Shown one piece after another: positions 1-7,373 of a stretch of 13,406 bases of DNA. The stretch lies in the NCBI GenBank assembly GCA_002371315.1, contig DFHL01000134.1:1-13406 (forward strand). The letters run 5' to 3'. Origin of the DNA: Bacteroidales bacterium UBA3724 (GTDB taxonomy: Bacteria > Bacteroidota > Bacteroidia > Bacteroidales > P3). Under the pieces are notes generated by a model, which worked only from the letters and a program-made list of their open reading frames with translations, searched no databases and was not told the origin of the DNA. Both the position numbers and the translations under genes were made by a program. Each line of letters begins with the position of its first letter. Positions within the stretch are counted from its first letter, which is position 1.

Positions 1-702
1 CGCGAGGGCTACGAGCTGCAAGTAGGTCAGCCCAAGGTGATTATCAAAGAAATCGACGGTCAGATATGCGAACCCATCGAGCAGCTGACTGTGCTGGTAC
101 CAGAAGAGTTCTCGTCGAAGGTGATTGATGTCGTCACGCGCCGCAAAGGCGAAGTGGGCACCATCGAAACCAAGGGCGACCGCGTCCAGCTCGACTTCAC
201 CATCCCCAGCCGCGGCATCATAGGCCTGCGCAACACCCTGCTCACCGCCACCAACGGCGAAGCTGTCATTGCCAGCCGCTTCCTCGAATTCCAGCCGTGG
301 AAGGGCGACATCGACGACCACAAATACGGCGCCCTCATCGCCAAGGAGACCGGCGAAGCCACAGCCTACAGCATCAGCAAGCTGCAAGACCGCGGTCCCT
401 TCTTCATCGAGCCCGGCGACCAGGTCTATGCCGGCGAGGTCATCGGCGAAAGCCTGCGTCCTGGCAACGATATTGTCATCAATGTCGTCACGGCCAAGAA
501 CCTGACCAATATGCGCAGCAAGAGCGCCGACGACAAGTCGACCTGCTCGCCTGCCATAAAGTTCAGCCTGGAAGAGGCGATGGAATACATTCGCGAAGAC
601 GAATACCTCGAAATCACGCCGTTGCACCTGCGCATCCGCAAAATCATCCTCGACGAGATTGAGCGCAAACGCGCCCGCATCGCCGCAGGTATCGAAAGCT
701 GA
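1..702 (+). CDS. typA: TypA/BipA ribosome-associated GTPase, C-terminal part
   Basis: This is the 3' end of a TypA/BipA translational GTPase; the reading frame is open from base 1 and the GTPase domain lies upstream of the window. The visible 233 codons cover the EF-G domain V-like fold (around VLVPEEFSSKVIDVV and the IPSRGIIGLR motif) and the TypA-specific C-terminal domain, with the NMRSKSADD and ITPLHLRIRK motifs characteristic of the family. TypA binds the 70S ribosome at the EF-G site and supports ribosome assembly and stress growth (family knowledge). A GTG at 37 is an internal valine, not a start. The gene ends in a strong hairpin with a T-run at 730-770, so it closes its own transcript. 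Confidence 0.95.
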   Translation, partial: REGYELQVGQPKVIIKEIDGQICEPIEQLTVLVPEEFSSKVIDVVTRRKGEVGTIETKGDRVQLDFTIPSRGIIGLRNTLLTATNGEAVIASRFLEFQPWKGDIDDHKYGALIAKETGEATAYSISKLQDRGPFFIEPGDQVYAGEVIGESLRPGNDIVINVVTAKNLTNMRSKSADDKSTCSPAIKFSLEEAMEYIREDEYLEITPLHLRIRKIILDEIERKRARIAAGIES

Positions 703-729
703 CATTCAAGACTATACCATAATAGAGAG

Positions 730-770
730 AGGCTTATACGGTTTCCACAAACCGCGTAAGCCTTTTTTTT
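730..770 (+). terminator. Rho-independent terminator of typA
   Basis: Two 15-base arms (730-744 and 749-763) form a stem with one G-T wobble and one mismatch around the four-base loop CCAC. It is followed at once by an eight-T run ending at 770. It lies 28 bases after the typA stop and points in the same direction. Confidence 0.9.
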
Positions 771-851
771 CATCGCAAAAAGGAGATTCCCACGTCGACA
801 CATACTCACCAACAAAGGCTGCGTCGACAGGAGTACCTTGCCAAGAACCGA

Positions 852-1256
852 TTAGCCGATAACGTTCCAGAACACCTGCGGCAGGTAGACGTTAGGCAGC
901 TTGGCGGCTTCGCGGAACAGTGGAGCCACCTCGGCAGGCGTATAGCCCGCTATGCCGCAACCCACGGCGGTGACAAGGAACGTCAGTTCGGAATGCTGTC
1001 GGGCACACTCTGTGAAATGCTCGACAGCGTGGCGCAGCGAAGCATCGCCTTCCATTGTCGGCAGCGCGTATGTGCGTCCCGTAAGGCCCTCGCCGACACC
1101 CCATTCGGCGCCAAAATTCTTGTGGGCGAACCAGGCGGCACCACCGCCGTGCATACCCTGCACATTGCTGCCAAAGACGAACACTTCGTCCTTGCCTAAT
1201 TCGGCAATGTTGTCCGACGCAACGCGCTTTCCATTGACTATCTGCGTATTATCCAT
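852..1256 (-). CDS. Macro-like domain protein, A1S_2505 phage-protein type
   Basis: This is a 134-residue, single-domain, soluble protein. The core VFVFGSNVQGMHGGGAAWFA (residues 25-44), then GVGEGLTGRTYALPTM and a central LVTAVGCGIAGY motif, match the small family annotated as A1S_2505-type phage non-structural protein. The GSN...HGGGAA loop resembles the ADP-ribose-binding loop of macro domains. ADP-ribose or nucleotide binding is therefore plausible, but the substrate is unknown. The ATG at 1256 is chosen because the -7 box at 1282-1289 leaves a leader of about 20 bases. The same frame stays open far upstream, but that stretch is antisense to the Mur ligase gene. It is divergent from that gene and has no partner in the window. 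No signal peptide is seen. Confidence 0.75.
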   Translation of the reverse strand: MDNTQIVNGKRVASDNIAELGKDEVFVFGSNVQGMHGGGAAWFAHKNFGAEWGVGEGLTGRTYALPTMEGDASLRHAVEHFTECARQHSELTFLVTAVGCGIAGYTPAEVAPLFREAAKLPNVYLPQVFWNVIG

Positions 1257-1281
1257 AATGTTTGTTTTTTGATTGCTACTG

Positions 1282-1312
1282 CAAATATACACATTCTTTT
1301 TCAAACCGCACA
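1282..1312 (-). promoter_or_regulatory. Bacteroidetes-type promoter of the macro-like gene
   Basis: On the minus strand the sequence reads TGTG, 19 bases, TATATTTG. The -7 box fits TAnnTTTG exactly and the -33 box differs from TTTG at one base. The expected transcript start is about 20 bases before the ATG at 1256. Confidence 0.6.
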
Positions 1313-1391
1313 GAATAAACACAAAAATCATATTTTGCGTTCCAAACAATATTTTGCGCCCCGACACGTTTTGATACGAAAACAAAGACCT

Positions 1392-2768
1392 ATGAAAGTT
1401 CATTTCATCGCCATCGGCGGCAGCGCAATGCACAACCTCGCGCTGGCGCTCAAGCAAAAAGGATATACCGTCACCGGCTCGGACGACGAAATCTTCGACC
1501 CCGCACGCTCGCGCCTTGCTAAGGCTGGCATACTGCCACCCGACGAAGGCTGGCACCCCGAGCGCATCACACCCGACCTTGATGCAGTGGTGCTGGGTAT
1601 GCACGCCCGCATCGACAACCCCGAACTGCTTCGTGCCCAAGAACTTGGACTGAAAATATACAGCTACCCCGAATACCTCTACGAGCAGTCGAAGGACAAA
1701 CTGCGCATCGTCATTGGCGGTAGCCACGGCAAGACGACAACCACGGCAATGATACTCCACGTGTTGCGCGAGGCAGGCATCGAGGCCGACTATATGGTTG
1801 GCGCACAGCTCGAAGGCTTCGACGTGATGGTGCGCCTCTCGCATACCGCCAAGGTTATGGTCATCGAAGGCGACGAATACCTCACCTCGCCCATCGACCG
1901 ACGGCCCAAATTCCACCTCTACCATCCCAACGTGGCCATCATCACCGGCATCGAATGGGATCACATCAACGTCTTCCCCACTTTCGATATCTACAAAGAG
2001 CAGTTTACCAAATATATAGACCTCATCGAAGAGGGCGGCACACTCATCTACTGCGACGACGACCCGGTGGTGCACGACGTGGCCACCGCCAACCGGCGCA
2101 ACGACATAGCCAAGCTGCCCTACGACATACCGCAATACACCGTCCGCAACGGCATCACCTACATTGCCGACAACGAAGGCCACGAAACGCCGCTGCGCAT
2201 CTTCGGTCGCCACAACCTGCTGAACCTCACCGCCGCACGCCTCGCCTGCCGCGAGCTGGGCATCAGCGACCAGACCTTCGACAAGGCCATCGCCACCTTC
2301 GGCGGCGCCAGCAAGCGCCTCGAGCTGGTCAAAGCCAACGAAAAAAGCGCAATGTACAAGGATTTCGCCCACGCGCCTTCCAAGCTGCGCGCCACCATCG
2401 CCGCCGTTCGCGAGCAATACCCCGACCGGCGCCTCGTGGCCTGTATGGAGCTGCACACCTTCAGCTCGCTGACCAAAGAATTCCTGCAGCAGTACCGTGG
2501 CACGATGGACCAGGCCGACATCCGCTTCGTCTACTTCAGCCAGCACGCGCTGCAACTCAAGAAACTACCGCCCCTCGATCCCGAGGAGGTGCGCAAAGAC
2601 TTCGGCGGCAACATCGAAGTCTTTACCGACAGCAAACAGATGATTGAAGCCGTAAAGCAGACCTGCTCCGATTATTCAGCTTCCAATCTTAATTTTTCAA
2701 TTCTGATGATGTCCAGCGGCAACTTCGACGGCATCGACTTCAGCCAACTTGCCGACAAAATCATTTAA
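1392..2768 (+). CDS. mpl: Mur ligase family protein, probable murein peptide ligase Mpl
   Basis: This 458-residue Mur ligase most resembles Mpl, which joins recycled L-Ala-gamma-D-Glu-meso-DAP tripeptide to UDP-MurNAc in the cytoplasm. Visible parts are the N-terminal nucleotide-binding loop IGGSAMHN (8-15), the ATP P-loop GGSHGKTTT (109-117), the EGDEY metal/substrate segment, the TGIEWDHINVF motif matching NNLEFDHADIF of E. coli Mpl, GRHNLLN, and the C-terminal DFAHAPSK motif (DDFAHHP in E. coli). MurC is the main alternative; the shape of the EWDH and EGDEY regions and the absence of a MurC-type GMSG loop favour Mpl. The ATG at 1392 is chosen over an in-frame TTG at 1269 because homology begins at MKVHFIAIGG. 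A short AT-rich patch at 2665-2705 departs from the GC-rich surroundings. The gene is 30 bases ahead of the Smr gene and probably co-transcribed. Confidence 0.8.
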   Translation: MKVHFIAIGGSAMHNLALALKQKGYTVTGSDDEIFDPARSRLAKAGILPPDEGWHPERITPDLDAVVLGMHARIDNPELLRAQELGLKIYSYPEYLYEQSKDKLRIVIGGSHGKTTTTAMILHVLREAGIEADYMVGAQLEGFDVMVRLSHTAKVMVIEGDEYLTSPIDRRPKFHLYHPNVAIITGIEWDHINVFPTFDIYKEQFTKYIDLIEEGGTLIYCDDDPVVHDVATANRRNDIAKLPYDIPQYTVRNGITYIADNEGHETPLRIFGRHNLLNLTAARLACRELGISDQTFDKAIATFGGASKRLELVKANEKSAMYKDFAHAPSKLRATIAAVREQYPDRRLVACMELHTFSSLTKEFLQQYRGTMDQADIRFVYFSQHALQLKKLPPLDPEEVRKDFGGNIEVFTDSKQMIEAVKQTCSDYSASNLNFSILMMSSGNFDGIDFSQLADKII

Positions 2769-2798
2769 ACATATCAACACACATCATACAAACCGACA

Positions 2799-3497
2799 AT
2801 GAAATCAAAATTTGAACCAGGAGATAAAGTAAAGTTCCTCAACCAGATAGGCGGCGGCATCGTCACCAAGGTCACCGACGACTTCGTCTTTGTGCAAGAC
2901 GATACCGGCTTCGACATACCGATGCAGCCCGACGAGCTGATACGTATGGCCGACCAGCAAGGCGCCGCCAAAATGTTCAACGCCACGATGGAAGAGCACC
3001 TCAAAGGCAAAGGCACTCCCCTGCCCTCGTCGCTGCCCGGCGCAGCACCGAAAGTCAGCGTGCCGCTCACTCCCGAAGATGAAATCAAACAGCTCAAAAA
3101 CCAGATTGCCAACCTCAAAGACCAGATTGCCAAGCTAAAGAAGCAGCTCAGCAACGTGCAGCAGCAGAACACCCGCACGTTGACCGACAACATACTGCTC
3201 CAACATCAGACAGTCCCCGGCGAGGCCGAAGTGGACCTCCACATCGATATGCTCACCGAGCGCCCCGGCGACCTGTCGCCCCACGAGGCTTTCGAGATGC
3301 AGATGCACTACTTCCGCCTCTGTATGAACCACGCTTTCAGCAACAAAATGAAGAAAGTGACCTTCATCCACGGCGTCGGACAGGGCATCCTGAAGGACGA
3401 AATCATCAAGGAGCTGAAGCAATACGACAACATCCACTTCTTCGACGCCCCAATGGCAAAATACGGCGTCGGCGCCACCGAAGTTTATTTCAGATAA
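2799..3497 (+). CDS. Smr-domain protein with N-terminal beta domain and coiled coil
   Basis: The 232-residue product has three parts. Residues 5-48 form a small KOW-like beta domain (GDKVKFLNQIGGGIVTKV), typical of the N-terminus of Bacteroidetes DUF2027 proteins. Residues 93-125 form a lysine-rich coiled coil with perfect a/d spacing (I96, L99, I103, L106, I110, L113, L117), encoded by a 21-base near-duplication (QIANLKD / QIAKLKK). Residues 143-232 are an Smr domain with VDLHID and HGVGQGILKDEI, the motifs of MutS2/Smr nucleases. Smr domains bind or nick nucleic acid; the role of this family is not established. Usual DUF2027 proteins carry a further globular middle domain, which I do not see here. 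The gene lies between mpl and ispG on the same strand. Confidence 0.8.
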   Translation: MKSKFEPGDKVKFLNQIGGGIVTKVTDDFVFVQDDTGFDIPMQPDELIRMADQQGAAKMFNATMEEHLKGKGTPLPSSLPGAAPKVSVPLTPEDEIKQLKNQIANLKDQIAKLKKQLSNVQQQNTRTLTDNILLQHQTVPGEAEVDLHIDMLTERPGDLSPHEAFEMQMHYFRLCMNHAFSNKMKKVTFIHGVGQGILKDEIIKELKQYDNIHFFDAPMAKYGVGATEVYFR

Positions 3498-3575
3498 TAG
3501 TGAATAGTGACCAGTGACCTGTGACACGAAATCGCTCGTTTCACAGGTCACAGGTCACAAATCACTCAACACTCA
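3497..3575 (+). repeat. Heptanucleotide repeats forming a long hairpin
   Basis: From 3497 to 3524 there are four consecutive 7-base units ending in GTGA. From 3541 to 3568 there are four units starting with TCAC, the reverse complement, and a fifth degenerate unit follows. The arms 3507-3524 and 3541-3558 pair over 18 bases with one mismatch, and the interior adds a further 4-bp pairing (3526-3529 with 3536-3539) around a six-base loop. There is no T-run, so it is not a standard terminator. It fills the gap between the Smr gene and ispG and reaches nearly to the ispG start. Confidence 0.85.
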
Positions 3576-3583
3576 ACATCAAT

Positions 3584-4714
3584 ATGTCCAAGCAAATAAC
3601 AATAGGCAACCTGACTCTGGGCGGAGGCGCCCCGGTGCGCGTCCAGTCGATGACCAACACCGACACGATGGACACCCACGCCACCGTCGAGCAGACGCTG
3701 CGCCTCGTCGAGGCCGGCTGCGAACTGGTGCGCATCACCGCCCCCGACGTCCGCGCCGCCGAGAACCTTTACAATATCAAGAATGAGCTGGCCCGACGCG
3801 GATGCACCGTGCCGCTGGTGGCCGACATACACTTCAACCCGCTGGCCGCCGAAACCGCAGCAGCCATCGTCGAGAAAGTGCGCGTCAACCCTGGCAACTA
3901 CACCGACCGCAATACCGGCCGCACCCACTGGAGCGAAGAGGAATACGCCGACGACCTGAAGCGCATCGGCGACAAGATGTCCCGCCTCATAAACATCTGC
4001 AAGCAGCACGGTACAGCTATGCGCATCGGCACCAACCACGGCAGTCTCAGCGAACGCATCGTCAGCCGCTACGGCAACACGCCCGAAGCGATGGCGCAGT
4101 CGGCCATCGAGTTTGCAGAGGTGTGTCGCCAGCAAGGGTTCGAGAAACTGGTCTTCTCGATGAAAGCCAGCAACGTGAAAGTTATGGTGCAAAGCACACG
4201 CCTCTTTGTGCAGAAGATGCAGGCCCTGGGGATGGACTACCCCATCCACCTCGGCGTCACCGAGGCCGGCGACGCTATGCAGGGCCGCCTGAAGAGTGCC
4301 GCCGGCATCGGCGCACTGCTCATCGACGGCATCGGCGACACCATACGCGTGTCGCTGACCGAGGATCCCGAGGCCGAAATACCCGTCGCCTACGACATTC
4401 TGCAGGCCGTGGGCGCACGCATCACGCAGCCCGAATACATCGCCTGCCCATCCTGCGGCCGCACCCAGTACGACATCCAGGAGGCCCTGCAGCGCATCAA
4501 GGCCGCCACGGCGCACTTCACGGGCGTCAAGATCGGCGTGATGGGCTGCATCGTCAACGGCCCCGGCGAGATGGCCGACGCCGACTACGGCTACGTGGGC
4601 AGCGGCGCAGGCAAGATAACGCTCTACAAAGGCCAGCAGATCGTCAAGCGCAATATCGACCAGAAGGACGCTGTCGAAGAACTAGTACGCCTGATCGAGA
4701 GCGACCGCCAATAA
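3584..4714 (+). CDS. ispG: 4-hydroxy-3-methylbut-2-en-1-yl diphosphate synthase IspG, short form
   Basis: IspG (GcpE) reduces methylerythritol cyclodiphosphate to HMBPP, the penultimate step of the MEP isoprenoid pathway, using a [4Fe-4S] cluster. The cluster ligands are visible as C288, C291, C322 and E329 (motifs CPSCGR and GCIVNGPGE), with spacing close to E. coli IspG. The TIM-barrel part has the GTNHGSL and MKASN motifs. At 376 residues it has the compact E. coli-like length, although the barrel sequence (SRYGNTPEAM, HLGVTEAGD, IGALLIDGIGDTIRVSL) resembles the longer Bacteroidetes/plant form that carries a large insert between barrel and cluster domain; here AYDILQAVGARITQPEYIACPSC joins the two directly. 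The ATG at 3584 is chosen over an in-frame GTG at 3521 because the GTG lies inside the hairpin repeat and the family N-terminus starts at SKQITIG. Confidence 0.95.
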   Translation: MSKQITIGNLTLGGGAPVRVQSMTNTDTMDTHATVEQTLRLVEAGCELVRITAPDVRAAENLYNIKNELARRGCTVPLVADIHFNPLAAETAAAIVEKVRVNPGNYTDRNTGRTHWSEEEYADDLKRIGDKMSRLINICKQHGTAMRIGTNHGSLSERIVSRYGNTPEAMAQSAIEFAEVCRQQGFEKLVFSMKASNVKVMVQSTRLFVQKMQALGMDYPIHLGVTEAGDAMQGRLKSAAGIGALLIDGIGDTIRVSLTEDPEAEIPVAYDILQAVGARITQPEYIACPSCGRTQYDIQEALQRIKAATAHFTGVKIGVMGCIVNGPGEMADADYGYVGSGAGKITLYKGQQIVKRNIDQKDAVEELVRLIESDRQ

Positions 4715-4726
4715 TCTGACTACACC

Positions 4727-4774
4727 ACAAAGCGAAGCCCCACCTGCCGAATGTCAGGTGGGGCTTCGCTTTGT
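4727..4774. terminator. Strong hairpin after ispG, possibly bidirectional
   Basis: A perfect 20-bp stem (4727-4746 with 4755-4774) surrounds an eight-base loop, 12 bases after the ispG stop. The stem ends in CTTTGT on both strands but no long T-run follows. It lies between two convergent genes, so it probably stops transcription from ispG and may also act on the minus-strand gene. Confidence 0.8.
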
Positions 4775-4786
4775 CAGGCATAACAC

Positions 4787-4818
4787 AAAAAAGTGGGCGC
4801 CCCTTCACAGGGACGCCC
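4787..4818 (-). terminator. Terminator of the outer-membrane protein gene
   Basis: On the minus strand the 9-base arms at 4818-4810 and 4803-4795 pair with one mismatch around a six-base loop. After AC comes a run of six T (bases 4792-4787). It lies about 115 bases beyond the stop of the barrel gene; the 3' untranslated stretch 4819-4933 is AT-rich and shows no gene. Confidence 0.75.
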
Positions 4819-4933
4819 GACACCATTATGAATTCAACAAAACAATCTACAAATTCAATTCTTAGTCTAATGGAAGTTAGTTTAGTTATTTTAGTATGGT
4901 ATAGTAGAGATGGTTATGTTCGTAATTCTCTGA

Positions 4934-5674
4934 TTAGAAGTGGTAGTTGAAACCGATGCGGAAGTTGCCGAGGTGGGCATTGAGGTCCTGAGCACTTGCA
5001 TTGCACATCAGGCCAAAATAGTTGTTGACATCGGTCGAGACAAGGTCGTCCTTGTCTGTACCAGTACCTCCGACATAAGTCTTGGTGCTGTTGTGGAGGA
5101 AAGCCAGACCAGCGAGGTCGATGTAGCAGTCGGCCGACCAGTGGTCGCTGATGCGATAGTTGACGCCGGGAGTGATGGTGAGACCCAGCTGAGTGGTCTT
5201 GGTGGTACCATCATATTCGTTGTCGTAGCCAAGGACAGGCACATTGCTGTAGTCGTGAATCTTGGTGCGGGGGCTGATACCGAATCCGAGAGCAGCCTCG
5301 CAGAAGAAGTTGAACTTGCCGGCATTGGCTAAGTAGTAACGGAAATAGGGAGCCACGGTGAACATCGTGCTGGATGTCTTCGACCAGACTTCCTGATTTG
5401 CGGCGTAGCCAAGAGCATTGTAGTTGGTTGCAGTACCGTAGTTGTATTCAAGGGTGAGACCGGCCTGCATCTTGTCGTTAATCACATAGCTTACAGTGGG
5501 AGCTATAGTAAGGCCCATAGCCTTATTGTTGGGCATATCCCATACGGATATTGCATTTTCTTGGGTATAGGTACCGCCATTGGTTGTGAAACCAAGCTGG
5601 CCACCGAGTATCCATTGTGCGTTGGCAGCCATCGTGAAGGCTACAAAAGCGAGGGTTAAAAATACTTTTTTCAT
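4934..5674 (-). CDS. Outer-membrane beta-barrel protein
   Basis: This 246-residue protein has a clear signal peptide (MKKVFLTLAFVAFTMAANA, cleavage before QW). The rest is alternating, aromatic-rich strands with Gly turns (WILGGQLGFTTNGG, GLTIAPTVSYVINDKMQAGLTLEYNYG, FTVAPYFRYYL, GLTITPGVNYRISDHWSADCYIDLAGL) and ends in NYHF, the terminal aromatic used as an outer-membrane insertion signal. It matches the OmpW/OMP_b-brl type of small 8-stranded barrel common in Bacteroidales. The ligand or function cannot be told. Its transcript starts near 5752 and ends at the hairpin at 4787-4818, so it is monocistronic. The leader of about 78 bases is AT-rich and lacks a Shine-Dalgarno sequence. Confidence 0.9.
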   Translation of the reverse strand: MKKVFLTLAFVAFTMAANAQWILGGQLGFTTNGGTYTQENAISVWDMPNNKAMGLTIAPTVSYVINDKMQAGLTLEYNYGTATNYNALGYAANQEVWSKTSSTMFTVAPYFRYYLANAGKFNFFCEAALGFGISPRTKIHDYSNVPVLGYDNEYDGTTKTTQLGLTITPGVNYRISDHWSADCYIDLAGLAFLHNSTKTYVGGTGTDKDDLVSTDVNNYFGLMCNASAQDLNAHLGNFRIGFNYHF

Positions 5675-5759
5675 TTTTTCTTATTTTATTAGTTATTGTT
5701 TTTGGTTTTTTCTATCTATTTCGGATTTCGGTTTGTTCTTCCTTGTTTGAAATCGGTTG

Positions 5760-5767
5760 CAAAAGTA
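5760..5767 (-). promoter_or_regulatory. -7 box for the outer-membrane protein gene
   Basis: The minus strand reads TACTTTTG, an exact fit to TAnnTTTG, about 86 bases before the ATG at 5674. A TTTG lies 16 bases upstream, shorter than the usual 19, so the -33 element is uncertain. It sits directly beside the hydG terminator. Confidence 0.65.
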
Positions 5768-5780
5768 CACACAATTTCGA

Positions 5781-5820
5781 AAACAAAGCCCGTTTTTGGG
5801 GGAAACGTCAAAAACGGGCT
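5781..5820 (-). terminator. Terminator of the TM1266-hydG transcript
   Basis: The arms 5787-5798 and 5809-5820 pair perfectly over 12 bp around a ten-base loop. On the minus strand the hairpin is followed by TTTGTTTTC. It lies 23 bases after the hydG stop codon and directly abuts the promoter of the next minus-strand gene. Confidence 0.85.
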
Positions 5821-5843
5821 CTGAAATGTTCGATAGGACGGTT

Positions 5844-7274
5844 TTAGAAGTAAAGGTCGCGCTCACCCTCGCCTATCTTGCAAAGATTTCCTTCCACTTT
5901 TCGCTTCAGTTCCTCTTTGCTGAAAGTCTGCGTAAGTTCCTTGAGCAGGCGCAAGCCCTTCTCCTTGGTGGCGGGGCTGGCATAGTCCTCGAGGTACTCG
6001 CGGAAGGTGAACATAGCGTTGGGCTTGCAGTACTCCTTGATGAGGCCGGGCTTGGCCAGGTCCATAAAGTCGGCACCCACGCGGCCCTTGCGGTAGCAGC
6101 CTGTGCAGAAGCTGGGTATGTAGCCACCGTCGATCATCATACTGATGACCTCGTCGAGCGAGCGGTGGTCACCGAGGGTGAACTGGGCACCGGTGTCGCC
6201 GGTCTTCTCGTAGGGCTTGGCCTCGCTGCTGTTGTTGTCCTCGTCGTATCCGCCGGGGTTAGTCTCGCTGGCGGCGCTGATCTGGCTGACGCCGTATTTG
6301 ACCAGCTGGTCGCGCAGCTCGGGACGCTCGCGCGTACTTATAATAATACCCGTATAAGGCATAGCGATGCGGATGATGGCGATAATCTTCATAAAGTCCT
6401 TGTCGCTGACGGGATGCGGAATGTTTTCGGGCAGACTGAACGGCGTGCCCTCGGCAGGCTCGATACGCGGGAAGCTGACGGTGTGGGGACCGCAGCCGTA
6501 CTCCTCTTCCAGATGGCGGGCGTGCTCCATAATGGCCAGGATTTCAAAGCGGTAGTCGACCAGTCCGAACAGGGCGCCGACGCCCACGTCGTTGATGCCG
6601 CCTTCCATAGCGCGGTCCATACAGGTCAGGCGGTACAGATAGTCGGCCTTTGGCGTGCCGGCGGGGTGGAACTTTGCGTACTCCACCTCGTCGTAGGTCT
6701 CCTGGAAGCAGACGTAGGTACCAATCTTTTCGGCCTTGAGCTTGGCATAGTCTTCGACGCTCATCGGTGCCAGCTCGACGTTGATGCGACGGATGGTGCT
6801 GCCCTTCTCGTCCTTGGCGGCGTAGGTGCGGCGGATGGCCTCGACCATATAGTTGGCGTCGTTGCGCGGACTTTCACCGCAGATGAGCAGCGCGCGCTTG
6901 TGGCCCATACGGAGCAGGTGGAGCGTCTCGGTCTCAATCTCGTCGAGGGTCAAAACCTTGCGCTTCAAGGCCTTGTTGTCGCGACGGAAGCCGCAGTAGA
7001 CGCAGTTGTTGACGCAGGCGTTGCCGGTATAGATAGGTGCGAAGAGCACCAGGCGACGGCCGTAGATCTCGTTCTTGCAGTACTCGGCGGTATCGAGAAT
7101 CTTCTTGATTCCAGCCTCGTCCTCGACGCTGAGCAGCTTGGCCACATCCTCGAGGTTGAGGCCTTTCAGCTTGCGGGCCTTGTTGAGTATATCATTCAAT
7201 TGACTGTCCGACGGAGCGTTGTTCTCAAGCATTCCGTACAGTTTGTCACGGTCTATGAAATTTTGATGCTTCAT
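5844..7274 (-). CDS. hydG: [FeFe] hydrogenase H-cluster radical SAM maturase HydG
   Basis: HydG is the radical SAM tyrosine lyase that makes the CO and CN ligands of the [FeFe]-hydrogenase H-cluster. The 476-residue length is normal. The SAM cluster motif CX3CX2C is at C87, C91 and C94 (ACVNNCVYC). The HydG-specific C-terminal CX2CX22C is at C390, C393 and C416 (CTGCYRKG...CKPN) and separates it from ThiH, the nearest paralogue, which lacks this auxiliary cluster. H264 in CGPHTVSFPR is the likely ligand of the extra 'dangler' iron known from other HydG. The ATG at 7274 starts the family N-terminus. It is downstream of a TM1266-family gene in one transcript, separated by a repeat-filled gap. 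HydE, HydF and the hydrogenase itself are not in the window. Confidence 0.96.
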   Translation of the reverse strand: MKHQNFIDRDKLYGMLENNAPSDSQLNDILNKARKLKGLNLEDVAKLLSVEDEAGIKKILDTAEYCKNEIYGRRLVLFAPIYTGNACVNNCVYCGFRRDNKALKRKVLTLDEIETETLHLLRMGHKRALLICGESPRNDANYMVEAIRRTYAAKDEKGSTIRRINVELAPMSVEDYAKLKAEKIGTYVCFQETYDEVEYAKFHPAGTPKADYLYRLTCMDRAMEGGINDVGVGALFGLVDYRFEILAIMEHARHLEEEYGCGPHTVSFPRIEPAEGTPFSLPENIPHPVSDKDFMKIIAIIRIAMPYTGIIISTRERPELRDQLVKYGVSQISAASETNPGGYDEDNNSSEAKPYEKTGDTGAQFTLGDHRSLDEVISMMIDGGYIPSFCTGCYRKGRVGADFMDLAKPGLIKEYCKPNAMFTFREYLEDYASPATKEKGLRLLKELTQTFSKEELKRKVEGNLCKIGEGERDLYF

Positions 7275-7330
7275 AATTCTATATGTTTTTATGGATTATT
7301 ATATCTGATTTTTTGCTAAGGTTGGTGTCT

Positions 7331-7366
7331 GTTAGGCAGTTTAGGCGGATTAGGCATTTTAGGCAA
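7331..7366 (-). repeat. 9-base tandem repeat in the hydG leader
   Basis: Four consecutive 9-base units of pattern nTTAGGCnn (plus strand) run at 7331-7339, 7340-7348, 7349-7357 and 7358-7366. In the mRNA sense they read as repeated GCCTAA. The array ends 57 bases before the hydG start and abuts a separate 7-base array. Confidence 0.85.
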
Positions 7367-7373
7367 ATCTACA

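Noticed and set aside
1257..2555. Long minus-strand open frame continuing upstream from the macro-like gene
   Set aside because: It is antisense to mpl, has Val/Gly-rich shadow composition, and the real ATG with a promoter is at 1256.
3566..4516. 316-codon minus-strand open frame over ispG
   Set aside because: It is the shadow of ispG with His/Val/Gly-rich low-information sequence and no family features.
5757..7319. 520-codon plus-strand open frame over hydG
   Set aside because: hydG on the minus strand has full catalytic motifs; the plus frame is its reverse-strand shadow.
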